From Toxorhynchites rutilus septentrionalis (Eukaryota > Arthropoda > Insecta > Diptera > Culicidae), in NCBI RefSeq assembly GCF_029784135.1, contig NC_073744.1:33982939-34046938 (forward strand): a stretch of DNA of 64,000 bases, in the 5' to 3' direction. The position numbers were made by a program, and so were the translations under genes. The first letter of the stretch is position 1. Each line of letters begins with the position of its first letter. A model generated the notes under the pieces. It saw only the letters and a list, made by a program, of their open reading frames with translations, made no database searches and was not told the origin of the DNA. Of the stretch, positions 54,650 through 64,000 are shown piece by piece.

Positions 54650-56239
54650 ATAGAATATAATGCATAAGATCATTACCGGACAATTCTTATTTGATTTCAG
54701 TCGCTTTTATAACTGGATTGAGCGGATCCATATATTAATTATTCATCGATATATTCGTCGTTAGATTCATACGTTCAAAAGCAAAATATAAATGTTTGAC
54801 TTTCGTATAGTTATTCGCTAAATATAACGGTCATACATATACACACTTGTGAAAGAATTGTGAACAGTAAACTATAAACTAATCGGTGGCATATGGTAAT
54901 TTTGAACAATTACAGTTTCGGGGATATTTTTTTATAACGAACAATATGGACAAGAAAACAAGAAAAAGAAAAGGAAGTTACTAGAAATTCTTTTATATCA
55001 TCTTTAAAGGTATTAATTCTTAGTTTACCAAAAATACAGAGACAAAGAATATTAGAAATATGCAAACTTTATATTTCAGAACCTTTATCATCGGGTAATT
55101 ATCTAGAAGGTCGTTATACATTCTTCTCTTCGATAAAAGACCCGAAAAACACGCAACAACTGCATGAAATGTAAAAAATATGTTTGTTTCGAGCATGCAG
55201 TTATGCTATGTTCTGGTTCTTACTCCAATGAAACCACAATCGATTAATACGTTTTTATGTTATTTTATAGCTCTTTATAATTCCATGAATTATATTCAGT
55301 TGTTTACTTTTAATTAATAGCAGTGAAAAATTCGAATTTCGATATTTGTGTTGGAGTATCAAAAATTACTCTGTTTTGAGGAGGCTGAATTAGATGACTA
55401 TTAAAACTGAATAAATACGAAGAAAACATATTTTTTTGGAGTTTTTTCATTCAATCATACCCTCTTCTTCAAATAAATGCCAATAAAGCCTGAAAGATAC
55501 ACAATGGCAACATTACAGAGAAGTTCAATTTTCGGTCTGTGACACCGTGCGCGAGTATACGTGTTATGATTTTGCACGCGAGTACAGGAGGGTTAAGTAA
55601 GTGAAAACATTTCAGTATAATAGTGTATGTTGATTTTTGGGAAATATTATTTCCATAAAATATCTACTATTGGTCGAAAATATCGTCAAAAGAATTAAGG
55701 CTTTTGTCTCCGTGTCGTTCTCTCGCTTTATTTTCAACCAATTCACAAATCGAAGGTGTTCCGGTTACATACCGTTTCAATGATTAGCCATATGTTACAA
55801 TCAATGATGGTTTGAGTTACAACCAAAGCATCAAAGCTGAAATACACATATTGAGTTATTCATAAAAAAAGATTGACAAATAACAGTCATCCATTCTATT
55901 TTTTGGCATTTCAGTCCTCCATAATAGAACACTCATCATAGCTCCGTTTTTGTGGTAGAATTTGGGCGATATTCACTCAATCAACGGTTCAGCAAATCAA
56001 TTATCAATTCTTAACTCATATAATTTAATTCGCCGTTGCGCAACATATTCTTCGCTCACATTTTTTTAAATAAACTTCAAAATCTCAAGGAACATAACAA
56101 TATCAATCAGAATAAACATTGAATAATCTATCAAACATTATTCAAAATCAAGTTAAGAATTTTAGTTTGCTCCAATATGGTTGTGAAGACATTTGAAGAC
56201 ATTTTTTCGTGCCGTGTTAAAAAATCACCTGGCACCCCT
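54650..56239. other. Interior of the hAT-like element, unassigned
   Basis: A+T-rich; no ORF of note. Segment 55640-55735 is shared with 56360-56450. Confidence 0.4.
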
Positions 56240-56242
56240 GCA

Positions 56243-56770
56243 CCAGAGATGCCAGGTTTGAACACATTCATCGTTTTGAAGACAATCAATTTACTGTATA
56301 GACATTTGATTTTGTGAAGACATTTTGGAGACATTATGATGACATTTAGACATTTTTGAAAAATATTATTTCCATAAAATTCTAACTATTGGTTTAAAAT
56401 ATCGTCAAAAGAAGTAGGGCTTTTGTTTCTATGTCATTCGTTCGCTTTTGACGTGGGACTATACCTAACCGGAATATATGGGGGTAAAATGAAAACCTAA
56501 ACACAGAACATGCACAAAAAAATTAAAAATTTCTAACTCGAACATTTCTTAATAGACCATCTAAACCAAGGCGCCGGGAGAAATCGGCTTCACAAATACA
56601 TGCAAGTTGAGAACACACCGACATGTGTTCCCTAACACAGCCATCTAAACCAAGACACCTGGGGAAAATGGTCAGTTGAGGGAGCTTTTGTTCCCACCAA
56701 AATGTGTTTCCTAACACAGTCATCAAAACCAAGGTGCCTTGCATGATGTTTGTTCAAATTTTTTACTTAC
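56243..56770 (+). mobile_element. Second, shorter copy of the hAT-like family
   Basis: It starts CAGAGATGCCAGGTTTGAAC directly at the right edge of the first copy and repeats the GAAGACAT motifs and the GACGTGGGACTA segment, with large internal deletions. A right terminus was not found. Confidence 0.6.
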
Positions 56771-58287
56771 ACAGCAAGTATGCTGAATTCAATTGAATTC
56801 GAAAATAGTTTCATTCAATCAATAATTTAATCAATACAAACAAATGATTACTAAGCCAACGGTAGTCGCACGTCAATCTTGCGATTATATCATATATTTA
56901 TCATTATATCATATACATCCCAGCAAACATTAAATCGCATAACAAGCGTATATATAACATCATATGCCCTAAAATTTGGTTGGCATATAATGCGTCTAAC
57001 TGGCATATGCATGCAAAAGTGGAGGCCATATACATACATGGCAAATGCTTACCGAATTTGTTTGGATGAATATGCAACTTTGACCGGCTATAATAGCGAT
57101 TATGTTGGAATTGGGCAAAATATTTTCGTTAAATGTTTATTTTAAATTTACCTCACGAATCGCCATTTTTATATATGAGTATTTATGTTCGTAGAAATAA
57201 TAATTGATTGATTGACTTATGTTGGGAGTGGAATATGAATGTTTAAAATGACACAGATTGATGTTTGGTGAAAACTTCTCCGATGTGGGTTCGAACTGCG
57301 GTCGTCTGGATCCACCAGCTATCTCGCGCGGCTATCTGAAATTTAATTCAACAGCGGTTAAAACTTTCGCGTGCATCAGCATTTCATTGACATTTCAATA
57401 TGATGTAATATGTTCTTTATTAGGATCTAATATGATTTACGGTTTCATGATTTTCTTCAGCATGCAACACGATTTACTACAGTACTTAATCGATTTAAAT
57501 TATAGGCTTATACGACACACAAACTGCATCAGCGTAATATACGCATATGATGCGGATTAAATATATTTTACGACAATGTACATCATAAAATTGATGTTTA
57601 TTATACCGAATTGCGACTTAATTTGATAATGATATATAAAATCGTTTTTTTACATTTTATGCGATTTCAAATATACACGATACATACAGTAATTTACATT
57701 TAATGCGACATGTCGAGGCACCACTCAGTGTCGCATTAGAAGAGATTGTGACCTGTAATTGGACATTCACGCTGACAGTGGTCAGTGTCGACGTCTGGTG
57801 GCGACTTTCAATTCGGGCTCCGAACTAGATAGTATAATCTCTATTAGATTAGAAGGCACGAATGCAGTTTTAAAATGTTAAAATTTGAATGAAAATTTCT
57901 ACATTATGTTATTTAATTACTTGAAACACGTATTTTTTACTCTTATTTAACCGTTTGTCCATACATTTCTGATATTTTGACTGAAACTTTTCATTAAAAT
58001 TGAAATTGTTTTCAAACACAATTTTCGTATGAGATATTTTCACCACCTGTAAAAAAAAGTGTATTTTATTTAAATAGAATGCTAATTCGATACGGATAGG
58101 TTAACTTTTATTCATAATTGTAATTTTGAATACGTGTTCATTCCGCCTGAAAATTATTTACTATCTTCGACGCTCCCGAAATCGTGGAACAAAGCTCAGT
58201 GCCGTCAACGCGAATATCAACAAACACAGCACAAACGACAAACAGAATGTGAAAAACAAGTTAGAACCAGAAAAGAAAAACAGCAAA

Positions 58288-58545
58288 ATGGACTCAATTT
58301 TCGTAGACATTGGTGAAGGATACATGCAAGGAGAATATTTAGATGAACATTTAGAAGATCTACTACCGGCCAACATTCATTCGAGCTGTTCTATTGCTTT
58401 AGAACAAATCACCGTCAGCGAAGCTAACAGCAAGCCTGATCAAAATGACCGTCCAGTGAAATACAAGAGACGAAAGTATAATGTCCTCACCATCAAAGAT
58501 AAGAACATAGTCTGTGAAAGCCTTGCCTACAAAGTCATTGGTTAG
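58288..58545 (+). pseudogene. Tigger/pogo transposase, N-terminal remnant
   Basis: It begins MDSIFVDIGEGYMQGEYLDE and reaches KYKRRKYNVLTIKDKNIVCE, the start of a CENP-B/psq-type helix-turn-helix. The frame then stops. The second half of that domain is missing here but is present in the right arm on the minus strand (60480-60556). Confidence 0.65.
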
Positions 58546-58552
58546 TTCTAGC

Positions 58553-59521
58553 GAAAAAACTGCACCCGGACGCAAGTCGTTGAAGGAGAGACTGACAATT
58601 ACACCTTGCAGCAATGCAAGTGGTAGCCACAAATTACCATTACAAGTGCTTGGCCGCGCATCAAATCCTAGGTGCTTTAAAACGCAAGGCGTGCCTGATG
58701 GGATACACTATTTTTCAAATAAGAAAGCGTGGCAAACTAGTGCGACGTTTACTGATTGGTCCTGCTCCGTTTTCGTTCCTGAGATCAAACGGAAGGCAGC
58801 TGCACAGAATAGACCGACTAATGCGCTTCTAATTCTAGATAATTGCACCGCACATTGCAGTAAAGATAAGTTTCAAGTGGATGATGCAGAAATTCAGGTG
58901 ATCTTTCTTCCTCCAAATGTGACAAGCTTTCTTCAGCCTATGGATCAAGGAATCATCAATAATAATAATGTCATTACATTACATTTTCGAGTCCAAGTTA
59001 GTGAATATTATTTTTATTTTTTAGTTATCTATAAATCGAATTTTCTGCGCCGTGTTCTGTTAGAAACTGACAGCGATCGCCCAGTTACAGAAGTTATCAA
59101 ATCATTTAGCCTTTATGATGCTATTCAACTAGCGACTGATGCGTGGGCCACTGTAACTCCAGAAACGATTGCTAACTGTTGGCGCAATCTCTTAAGTCAA
59201 GATCAAAACTATAACTCGTTCAAGGATTTCACAATTTCTTCACCAACAAGTGACCCCCGCGTGTTGCTTTCTAAAGTAGTGCAACTCGTTGATCCAAACT
59301 ACGAACTGACCGAAGAAGAAGTTCAAGAGTGGCTAAGCAACTCAGACAACATAGATGTAGCGCAAATATATACCGACGAGCAACTGGCCAAGCCTCTGGT
59401 GGTGACTTTTTCGAGGCCGACCATGAAGAGCAAGATTGCGATGCTAACGAAAATGCTGAGGGTGATCTTAGTACTTCGGTTATATGTACTCTTGGAGGAG
59501 TCAATCCGAAAAACGCAATGA
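58553..59521 (+). pseudogene. Tigger/pogo DDE transposase, catalytic remnant
   Basis: A long frame of the DDE_1/Jerky-CENP-B family. It starts at EKTAPGRKSLKERLTITPCS, then NASGSHKLPLQVLGRASNPR. It holds the second Asp in ALLILDNCTAHC and the third in PPNVTSFLQPMDQGII. The C-terminal part WATVTPETIANCWRNLL is typical. The region with the first catalytic Asp and most DNA-binding sequence is deleted, and the first ORF is out of frame with it. An Asn-rich insertion follows PMDQG. It is dead, though the frame itself is long. Confidence 0.88.
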
Positions 59522-59769
59522 TGATAAGTAGGCTATCAGCATCATGGATGTACTCAAAAATGTTCTTATTGCTGTTGGCGATGACCGTAAATTAGTGGAA
59601 GCCGAAAAATGAAAAAACGAATATGAAAATGAAATTATTCGCCTTCTTGACGAATAACAATAGTGAATTTTAATTAAGTATATGGCATGATAACAAAAAT
59701 ACAAAATGATTGATTGTAACACCATAAATTGTTTTGATTGGAAAAATGGTTGAAAATACTCCTAAAAAT
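59522..59769. other. Spacer between transposase and NHP2 pseudogene
   Basis: The tail of the transposase and A+T-rich DNA. No 3' terminal repeat of a Tigger/pogo element is found here. Confidence 0.5.
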
Positions 59770-60418
59770 TTATCGTGTTGTAAAAACTCGCACAATGGTA
59801 TATTCGTGTTGACGGCATTGATTCTTCACTTTTAGTTTATCGAACTGTTCCTGATAATCGGGCTGCTCTCGGATTAGTATTGCGACTGTGCCTCATTTCA
59901 CACCCACTGCTGCTCCCAAGTCTTCCGACTCGGCGTATAGCAATATGGGATATTGCGTTTCTCACAAACAGATGGCAAGTGACACATGATTTCCACTTTT
60001 CTGCAGCGAAAATGACAATCCTGTAAAAATTGAGATGCGAATTAGAGACTTCCGATTAGATATTTGACTTTATTCAACTTTTTTTATAAATTGCAACCTC
60101 CATTTCAACACACAATATACACATTGCTTTCCCTGTTTCATTATTCCGCGGACGCACTTGAACATCCTTTAATCCATATCGTAAATAAGATTTGTGTTTT
60201 GATGCTGCAATTAATTAATATAGATAAGAACATGCGGAAATAACATTAAAATATCCATCTAAACCTTTTTTGATAAGTTTATGAATGTTCTTGGTTAATT
60301 TCTTCGGCGCCATGGGCTGAGTGATTGCATTCGTAATTTTAAGTTTCACATCATATTCTTCCTTAACGATAGTTGTGTCGATTTCGGCATCTGGTTTCTC
60401 TACCTTTATATTTCCTAT
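59770..60418 (-). pseudogene. NHP2: NHP2-like pseudogene with introns, inside transposon
   Basis: NHP2 is the L7Ae-family RNA-binding protein of H/ACA snoRNPs (rRNA pseudouridylation, nucleolus). Exon 1 (60418-60265) reads KVEKPDAEIDTTIVKEEYDV and PMAPKKLTKNIHKLIKK. A 60-bp GT-AG intron follows. Exon 2 (60204-60132) reads SKHKSYLRYGLKDVQVR. The next donor is GA in place of GT; its intron is 60131-60021. Exon 3 (60020-59770) reads IVIFAA, then, after a frameshift, [20 protein letters not shown] and TPSR, then, after another, [32 protein letters not shown]. The start codon is ATA. The frames break the gene, but codon-level similarity runs the whole length. Introns show that genomic DNA, not mRNA, was copied. 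Confidence 0.85.
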
Positions 60419-60479
60419 TATTATCTCGAAATCAGGGGATAGTTTAGTTGCGCCTTGCAATACCGCAATGCTATTTCTT

Positions 60480-60556
60480 GCTTCTCGATTCCGTAAACTG
60501 TCGACCGTGGAAGGCCCGTTTCGTCAGCCACTTGTAGAACACTCTCACCACGATTT
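60480..60556 (-). pseudogene. Second half of transposase helix-turn-helix, inverted arm
   Basis: On the minus strand NRGESVLQVADETGLPRSTV, then YGIEK, has the form of the CENP-B/psq recognition helix region. It follows directly, after an internal deletion, the ATGGACTC start shared with the left arm at 58288. It shows that the right arm derives from the 5' part of another transposase copy. Confidence 0.7.
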
Positions 60557-61205
60557 ATCAAAATGTTATTCTGAGTCCATTTTGATGTTTTTCTTGTCTG
60601 GTTCTAACTTGTTTTTCACATTCTGTTTTTCGTTTGTGCTGTGTTTGTTGATATTCGCGTTGACGGCACTGAGCTTCGTTTCATGATTTTGGGAGCGTCC
60701 AAGATAGTAATTAATTTTCAGGCGGAATGAACACGTTTTCAAAATTAAAATTATGAATAAAAATTAACTTATTTGTATCAAATTAGTATTCTATTTAAAT
60801 GAAATACACTTTTTTTACATGGGGTAAAAAAACCTCATACGAAAATCGTGTTTGAGAACAATTTTATATTATATATAATGAAAGGCTTCAGTCAAAATAT
60901 CAGAAGTGTATAGACAATCGATTAAATAAGAATCAAAAGTACGTGTTTCAAGTGATTAATTAACATGGTGTACAAATTTTCATTCAAATTTTATTATTTC
61001 AAAACTGGCTTCGTGCCTTCTAATCTGATATAGATTACACTATCGAGTTTTGTCCCAAATTGAAAGTCGCCACCAGACGTCGACACTAATCACTGTCAGT
61101 ACGGATTCACATCTGTCCAATTAGACGTAAACATGTCCAATTAAACGTGTCGCATTACAGGTATGTCCAATTAAAAAAATGTCGCATTAAATGTAAATTA
61201 CTGTA

Positions 61206-61640
61206 CTTTGATTGATATTATATGCGATTATGATTTATTCTGATTTCTTGTAAGACTTAGTACGTGCAAAATTTTACGATTCAATGTTTGCTGGGATGTT
61301 ACTCAGAATCGTTATTGCGACATATGATGTGTTATATACCATTAGACAGAAAATTTTTCCAGCACTTGAACTTTTTCGAAACACGAACAAAAAATAGTAA
61401 AAAGTTAAACAATTTGACGATAATAGTTTTATTGTGTAAGCCACTTTACTTTTCACCTCCTCGACTCGGCTATCAACGATAACATATGAGGACACGACCA
61501 CATATCTCAAGTGACAGACTATAGTCACGCCATTCGCCTGCGGAAACATCGTGACTTGAATCATCTCACGTCATTCGTTACGCGGAATAAAGGGGAAAGC
61601 GAGTCGTTGCGTATCCCGAGTTATTCTCTATTTTTCGGAC
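61206..61640. other. Right part of the outer TIR element and spacer
   Basis: The outer element ends at about 61299. The rest up to 61640 shows no feature; the ORF at 61264-61479 is unsupported. Confidence 0.4.
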
Positions 61641-61852
61641 AAACAAGCATTTAAAAGTTGGCAGAATCAATGGAGGGATTATCTTGGAAGATGGTGTTAA
61701 TCTATTATCCCTAAAGTTCAATCAATTCGGGCTCAATTCGCACCTTTATCGTGTAGGTCTTGCTACTAATCATTTATGTAATTGTGGTCCAGGATGCCAT
61801 AATATCGAGCATGTTGTTTGGTTAGGAAAAAAAATGCAATTAATATATTAAA
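61640..61852 (+). pseudogene. LINE C-terminal (post-RNase H) fragment
   Basis: In shifting frames it reads FKSWQNQWRDYLGRW followed by SIIPKV, then GLNSHLYRVGLATNHLCNCG and PGCHNIEHVVW. The Cys-Cys-His pattern before HVVW marks the extreme C-terminus of I/LOA/jockey-type LINE proteins. The upstream reverse transcriptase is absent. Confidence 0.7.
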
Positions 61853-62101
61853 CTGGCTGCTGATTTAGATGTTCGAAAGGGTATACTCACGCATATCAGA
61901 TCACAATAGCTTGAGTAGTCGCGATTTCAATATTATGTTCCGCCATTTCACTTACTTTACTTATTTCACTTAGAAACCATTTCACTTACTCTTTCGAAAG
62001 CACTTGCCCATTCTCCTAAGCCTTTCTATACATACTTCTTTCCTATAGAATACGCAGCTGCTGTAGTGAACTGATTACCCAATGAGATCGGTTTACTACA
62101 G
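61853..62101. other. Unassigned spacer
   Basis: No feature recognised. Confidence 0.4.
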
Positions 62102-63460
62102 CAGGGTCTTTCAGATTAATGGGACACGTCGGATTTTCATTATCCACAGTGAGTTGTTTCATCACATGCCCACAATTTTATTTTAGTCTCATCATTGCCC
62201 TAGATTAAAGAACGAAGGGATGTGATAACTACTAACTGCTACTTGCCTAATTATTTTCTAACTTTTAGTACATTAAACCGTTTAACTCAGTTTTGACGTA
62301 GGACTACGTCTTTCATTTCTATACCGGGGTGTAAAATCAAAGTTTCGAAAACGAAAGCGTTACGCCGGAGACCGAGATTTTGAGTGTTAATAGCTCCTAA
62401 ACAACTGAACGAAATGGTATGATAAACACTTCATTCGAAAGATAAAATGTCTACGCGTTCTATACTTGTTACTTTCTGATCCAAAAACTTGTTTCAATAG
62501 TCTTAAATTTGCTTTCAAAATAGGCTATTGAAATCACCAATCGGTATATAAGCGAGCGCCGCTCGGAAATCCACTCAGTTCTAATTGAACAGCGATTGGA
62601 GCATGTTGTCGCTGTTGTGGTGAAGCTCTTCATTTATCATGAAAGCGCGGATGAACGGTGTCACCAAGAGCCTGTTTGTGCACCTTAGGCCAGAAGGGAA
62701 TCCATCAGGAGGAGAGTGATGCTACAAACGGTTCCCCGGGAAGATCTCGAAGCAGCCGCTACACACACACACATATACACGCACGGAATTCTTTCCGTTT
62801 GGATCGAGAAAGATCCGGAAAATAATCTGCCAGTTCCTCTAAGAATTTAAAAATACATTCATGTGAAAGAGTTTATTTGAATGTTTTCTATCCATGTAAC
62901 ACTGTGATCAAATATGTTTCAATCAAGTGCTATTAACAGATGGTTATCGAGTTAGCATTAACCACTGGTGGGCTTCCAGTATCGAGGAAAATGTGGAAAT
63001 ATCTAATCGGTACTGAAAATAATCTGCCAGTTCCTCTGGGAATTTAAAATTACATTCATATGAAAGAGTTTATTTTAATGTTTTCTATCCATGTAACACT
63101 GTGACCAAATACATTAGGTTTTGTGATTTTTCAATCAATCGCAATCAACAGGGTAGCTTCTGAAGATTATTCTTCCCCATCAGTAGGATATTTCCGTATC
63201 CAATATTGGATGCATAAAACCTTGTGCCTCCAACGTAACGCTCTCGTTTTCGAAGTTCTCCAAATATTCATTCATTCAGAATGAATTCAGATTCAACTTC
63301 ATACAAATGATCTCTAAATCAACGATAGTCCTACGTCATCCTTGCGGTTATACCATAGATATAACCCACTGTTTTTTTTACATTTTTTTATTCAAAAATA
63401 AAAATCGGTTCACTTTTGTAAGTTATGCAAATTTGTGAGCGTTTCGTCTGAAAGACCCTG
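62102..63460 (+). mobile_element. hAT-like non-coding element, 1.36 kb
   Basis: The ends CAGGGTCTTTCAGA and its complement are followed by TACTACAG (62094-62101) and TATTTCAG (63461-63468), 6 of 8 identical, a plausible old 8-bp duplication. A second inverted pair lies inside: AAAGTTTCGAAAACGAAAGC at 62340, mirrored at about 63233. A 90-bp segment starting ATAATCTGCCAGTTCCTCT is duplicated (62822 and 63020). No ORF. Confidence 0.65.
62545..62580 (+). promoter_or_regulatory. TATA box and initiator inside the hAT-like element
   Basis: TATATAAG at 62545-62552 is 32 bp upstream of the A in ACTCAGTT (62577), a close match to the insect TCAGTY initiator at the proper spacing. No ORF of note follows within the element. 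Confidence 0.5.
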
Positions 63461-63498
63461 TATTTCAGAACGCCTTGCACAAGACAAATGAAGCCATC

Positions 63499-64000
63499 AG
63501 ATGTGGACAATGTACATTTGCTTCGCGGTTAGAGAATGGGCTACAATATACAGCGCCCTCTTCGGTAGAAAGCGAGTATCTGGAATTATTGGTCATTAGA
63601 ATTATTCCAGACGGCAGATGTCCCTACTACTAATTAAAAGTTGCCTATGAATTACGTTAGATGGCAGAGCTACAGCGTGTGCTGTCCTCTGTTGCACGAT
63701 ATTATTTCAATCATTTTTGCCAATCCTAGTGGTAAATAGACAAAAAGGAGCGTGCAACATCTAGAATTATTGTTGTTGTTGTTGATCAAAAATTGGAAAT
63801 TTGAAATATCAGTAAATGTTGTATATTTTTAACAATTTGAAACTGCTCTCTGGTCTGCTAATCTGTTAATTTGCTCCACAAGCACGAATGTTGAATGTTA
63901 AATTTTTCAGATGTCGACACTGTGCTTTCGTCTTTGCGGATAGAAAATGAACTGCAATAATATACAGTGCTCTCTTCGGATGAAAGCAAGCATCTGAAAT
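63499..64000 (+). repeat. Direct repeat, 410-bp spacing, runs off window
   Basis: CAGATGTGGACAATGTACAT through CTCTTCGGTAGAAAGCGAGT and ATCTGGAAT (63499-63579) recurs at 63909-63999 with about 75-80% identity by eye. It may be the start of a longer tandem array beyond the window. Confidence 0.7.

Larger units (their letters stand above)
52875..56239 (+). mobile_element. hAT-like element, 3.4 kb, non-coding
   Basis: The ends are CAGGGATGCCAGG and the complement CCTGGCACCCCTG. The flanks CACCTGAG (52867-52874) and CACCAGAG (56240-56247) agree at 7 of 8 positions, as expected of a hAT duplication. Multiple GAAGACAT motifs lie just inside both ends and are likely transposase-binding repeats. The interior holds other elements and no transposase. 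Confidence 0.7.
57687..61203 (+). mobile_element. Tigger/pogo-type foldback element with captured gene
   Basis: Ends CAGTAATTTACATTTAATGC and its complement are flanked by TA (57685-57686 and 61204-61205), as in pogo/Tigger. Far more than the tip is inverted: 57687-58296 and 61203-60572 match over about 600 bp, including the transposase 5' UTR and first codons. Both ends are therefore 5' ends of the parent transposon. Between the arms lie a decayed transposase on plus and an NHP2-like pseudogene on minus. An older fragment of the family is at 25425. Confidence 0.88.
56915..61299 (+). mobile_element. Outer TIR element, split by the Tigger/pogo unit
   Basis: The left end ACATCCCAGCAAACATTAAA, then TCG, is mirrored at 61277-61299 as the complement of ACATCCCAGCAAACATTGAA, then TCG. 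Without the inner element it would be about 0.86 kb. No coding capacity. The superfamily is unknown. Confidence 0.75.

Noticed and set aside
53866..55515. Another nested TIR element with GTTGCCATTGT ends
   Set aside because: The inverted match is only about 12 of 16 bases with no target duplication.
59770..60418. Processed (mRNA-derived) NHP2 copy
   Set aside because: At least one GT-AG intron is retained and no poly-A or target duplication flanks it.

Overview
This is eukaryotic nuclear DNA: a dense graveyard of transposable elements around one clear host gene. That gene has short GT-AG introns of 52-63 bp and a mitochondrial protein product. The transposons include a DD37E Tc1/mariner-superfamily element (a type first known from mosquitoes), mariner, Tc3, P, hAT and Tigger/pogo elements, an mdg1/412-like Ty3/gypsy element, several LINEs and a tRNA-derived SINE. 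This mix and the A+T-rich sequence suggest a dipteran, most likely a culicine mosquito. The species is not identified, and the assignment is inference.

Layout. 0-7.4 kb: a SINE copy, an apparently intact mariner (447-1731) inside an older repeat, an AGATTC-type satellite, degenerate repeats and unannotated sequence. 7.4-13 kb: a deleted mariner with matching terminal inverted repeats (TIRs), a dead LINE reverse transcriptase, a 1.1-kb (AATAGT)n hexanucleotide array, two foldback/MITE elements and a dead Tc1/mariner-type transposase. 13-20 kb: mostly unassigned, with a 306-bp hAT-type MITE that has a perfect 8-bp target duplication. 20-26 kb: a frameshifted P-element transposase fossil, a SINE with an 11-bp target duplication, a Tc3-like fragment, an unidentified 118-codon ORF and an old Tigger/pogo 5' fragment. 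26-34 kb: mostly unassigned, with a 0.73-kb deleted mariner and a decayed DDxE transposase. 34-39 kb: a 3-kb 5'-truncated LINE inside a MITE whose uninterrupted inverted copy lies next door.

40-48.7 kb: a DD37E transposon (39995-48711) is split by a 7.4-kb Ty3/gypsy element (40584-48006) with two 507-bp LTRs that look identical and a 4-bp target duplication. The gypsy element reads on the minus strand: a small membrane ORF, then gag, then protease-RT-RNase H, then integrase. One in-frame TAA separates the last two. The DD37E transposase frame is uninterrupted on both sides of the insertion.

50.4-52.7 kb, minus strand: the host gene, mitochondrial translation initiation factor IF-2 (MTIF2), with four coding exons.

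52.9-64 kb: hAT-like elements, then a Tigger/pogo-derived foldback element (57687-61203) nested in another TIR element. The foldback holds, on the minus strand between a decayed transposase and its right inverted arm, an intron-containing pseudogene of NHP2, the H/ACA snoRNP protein. That is the most unusual object here: a host gene fragment with its introns inside a cut-and-paste type transposon. The window ends with a LINE C-terminal fragment, another hAT-like element with a TATA/Inr pair, and a direct repeat.

Apart from MTIF2, the genes do not form a pathway. They are mainly nested mobile elements of different ages, and the nesting gives a relative order of insertion.
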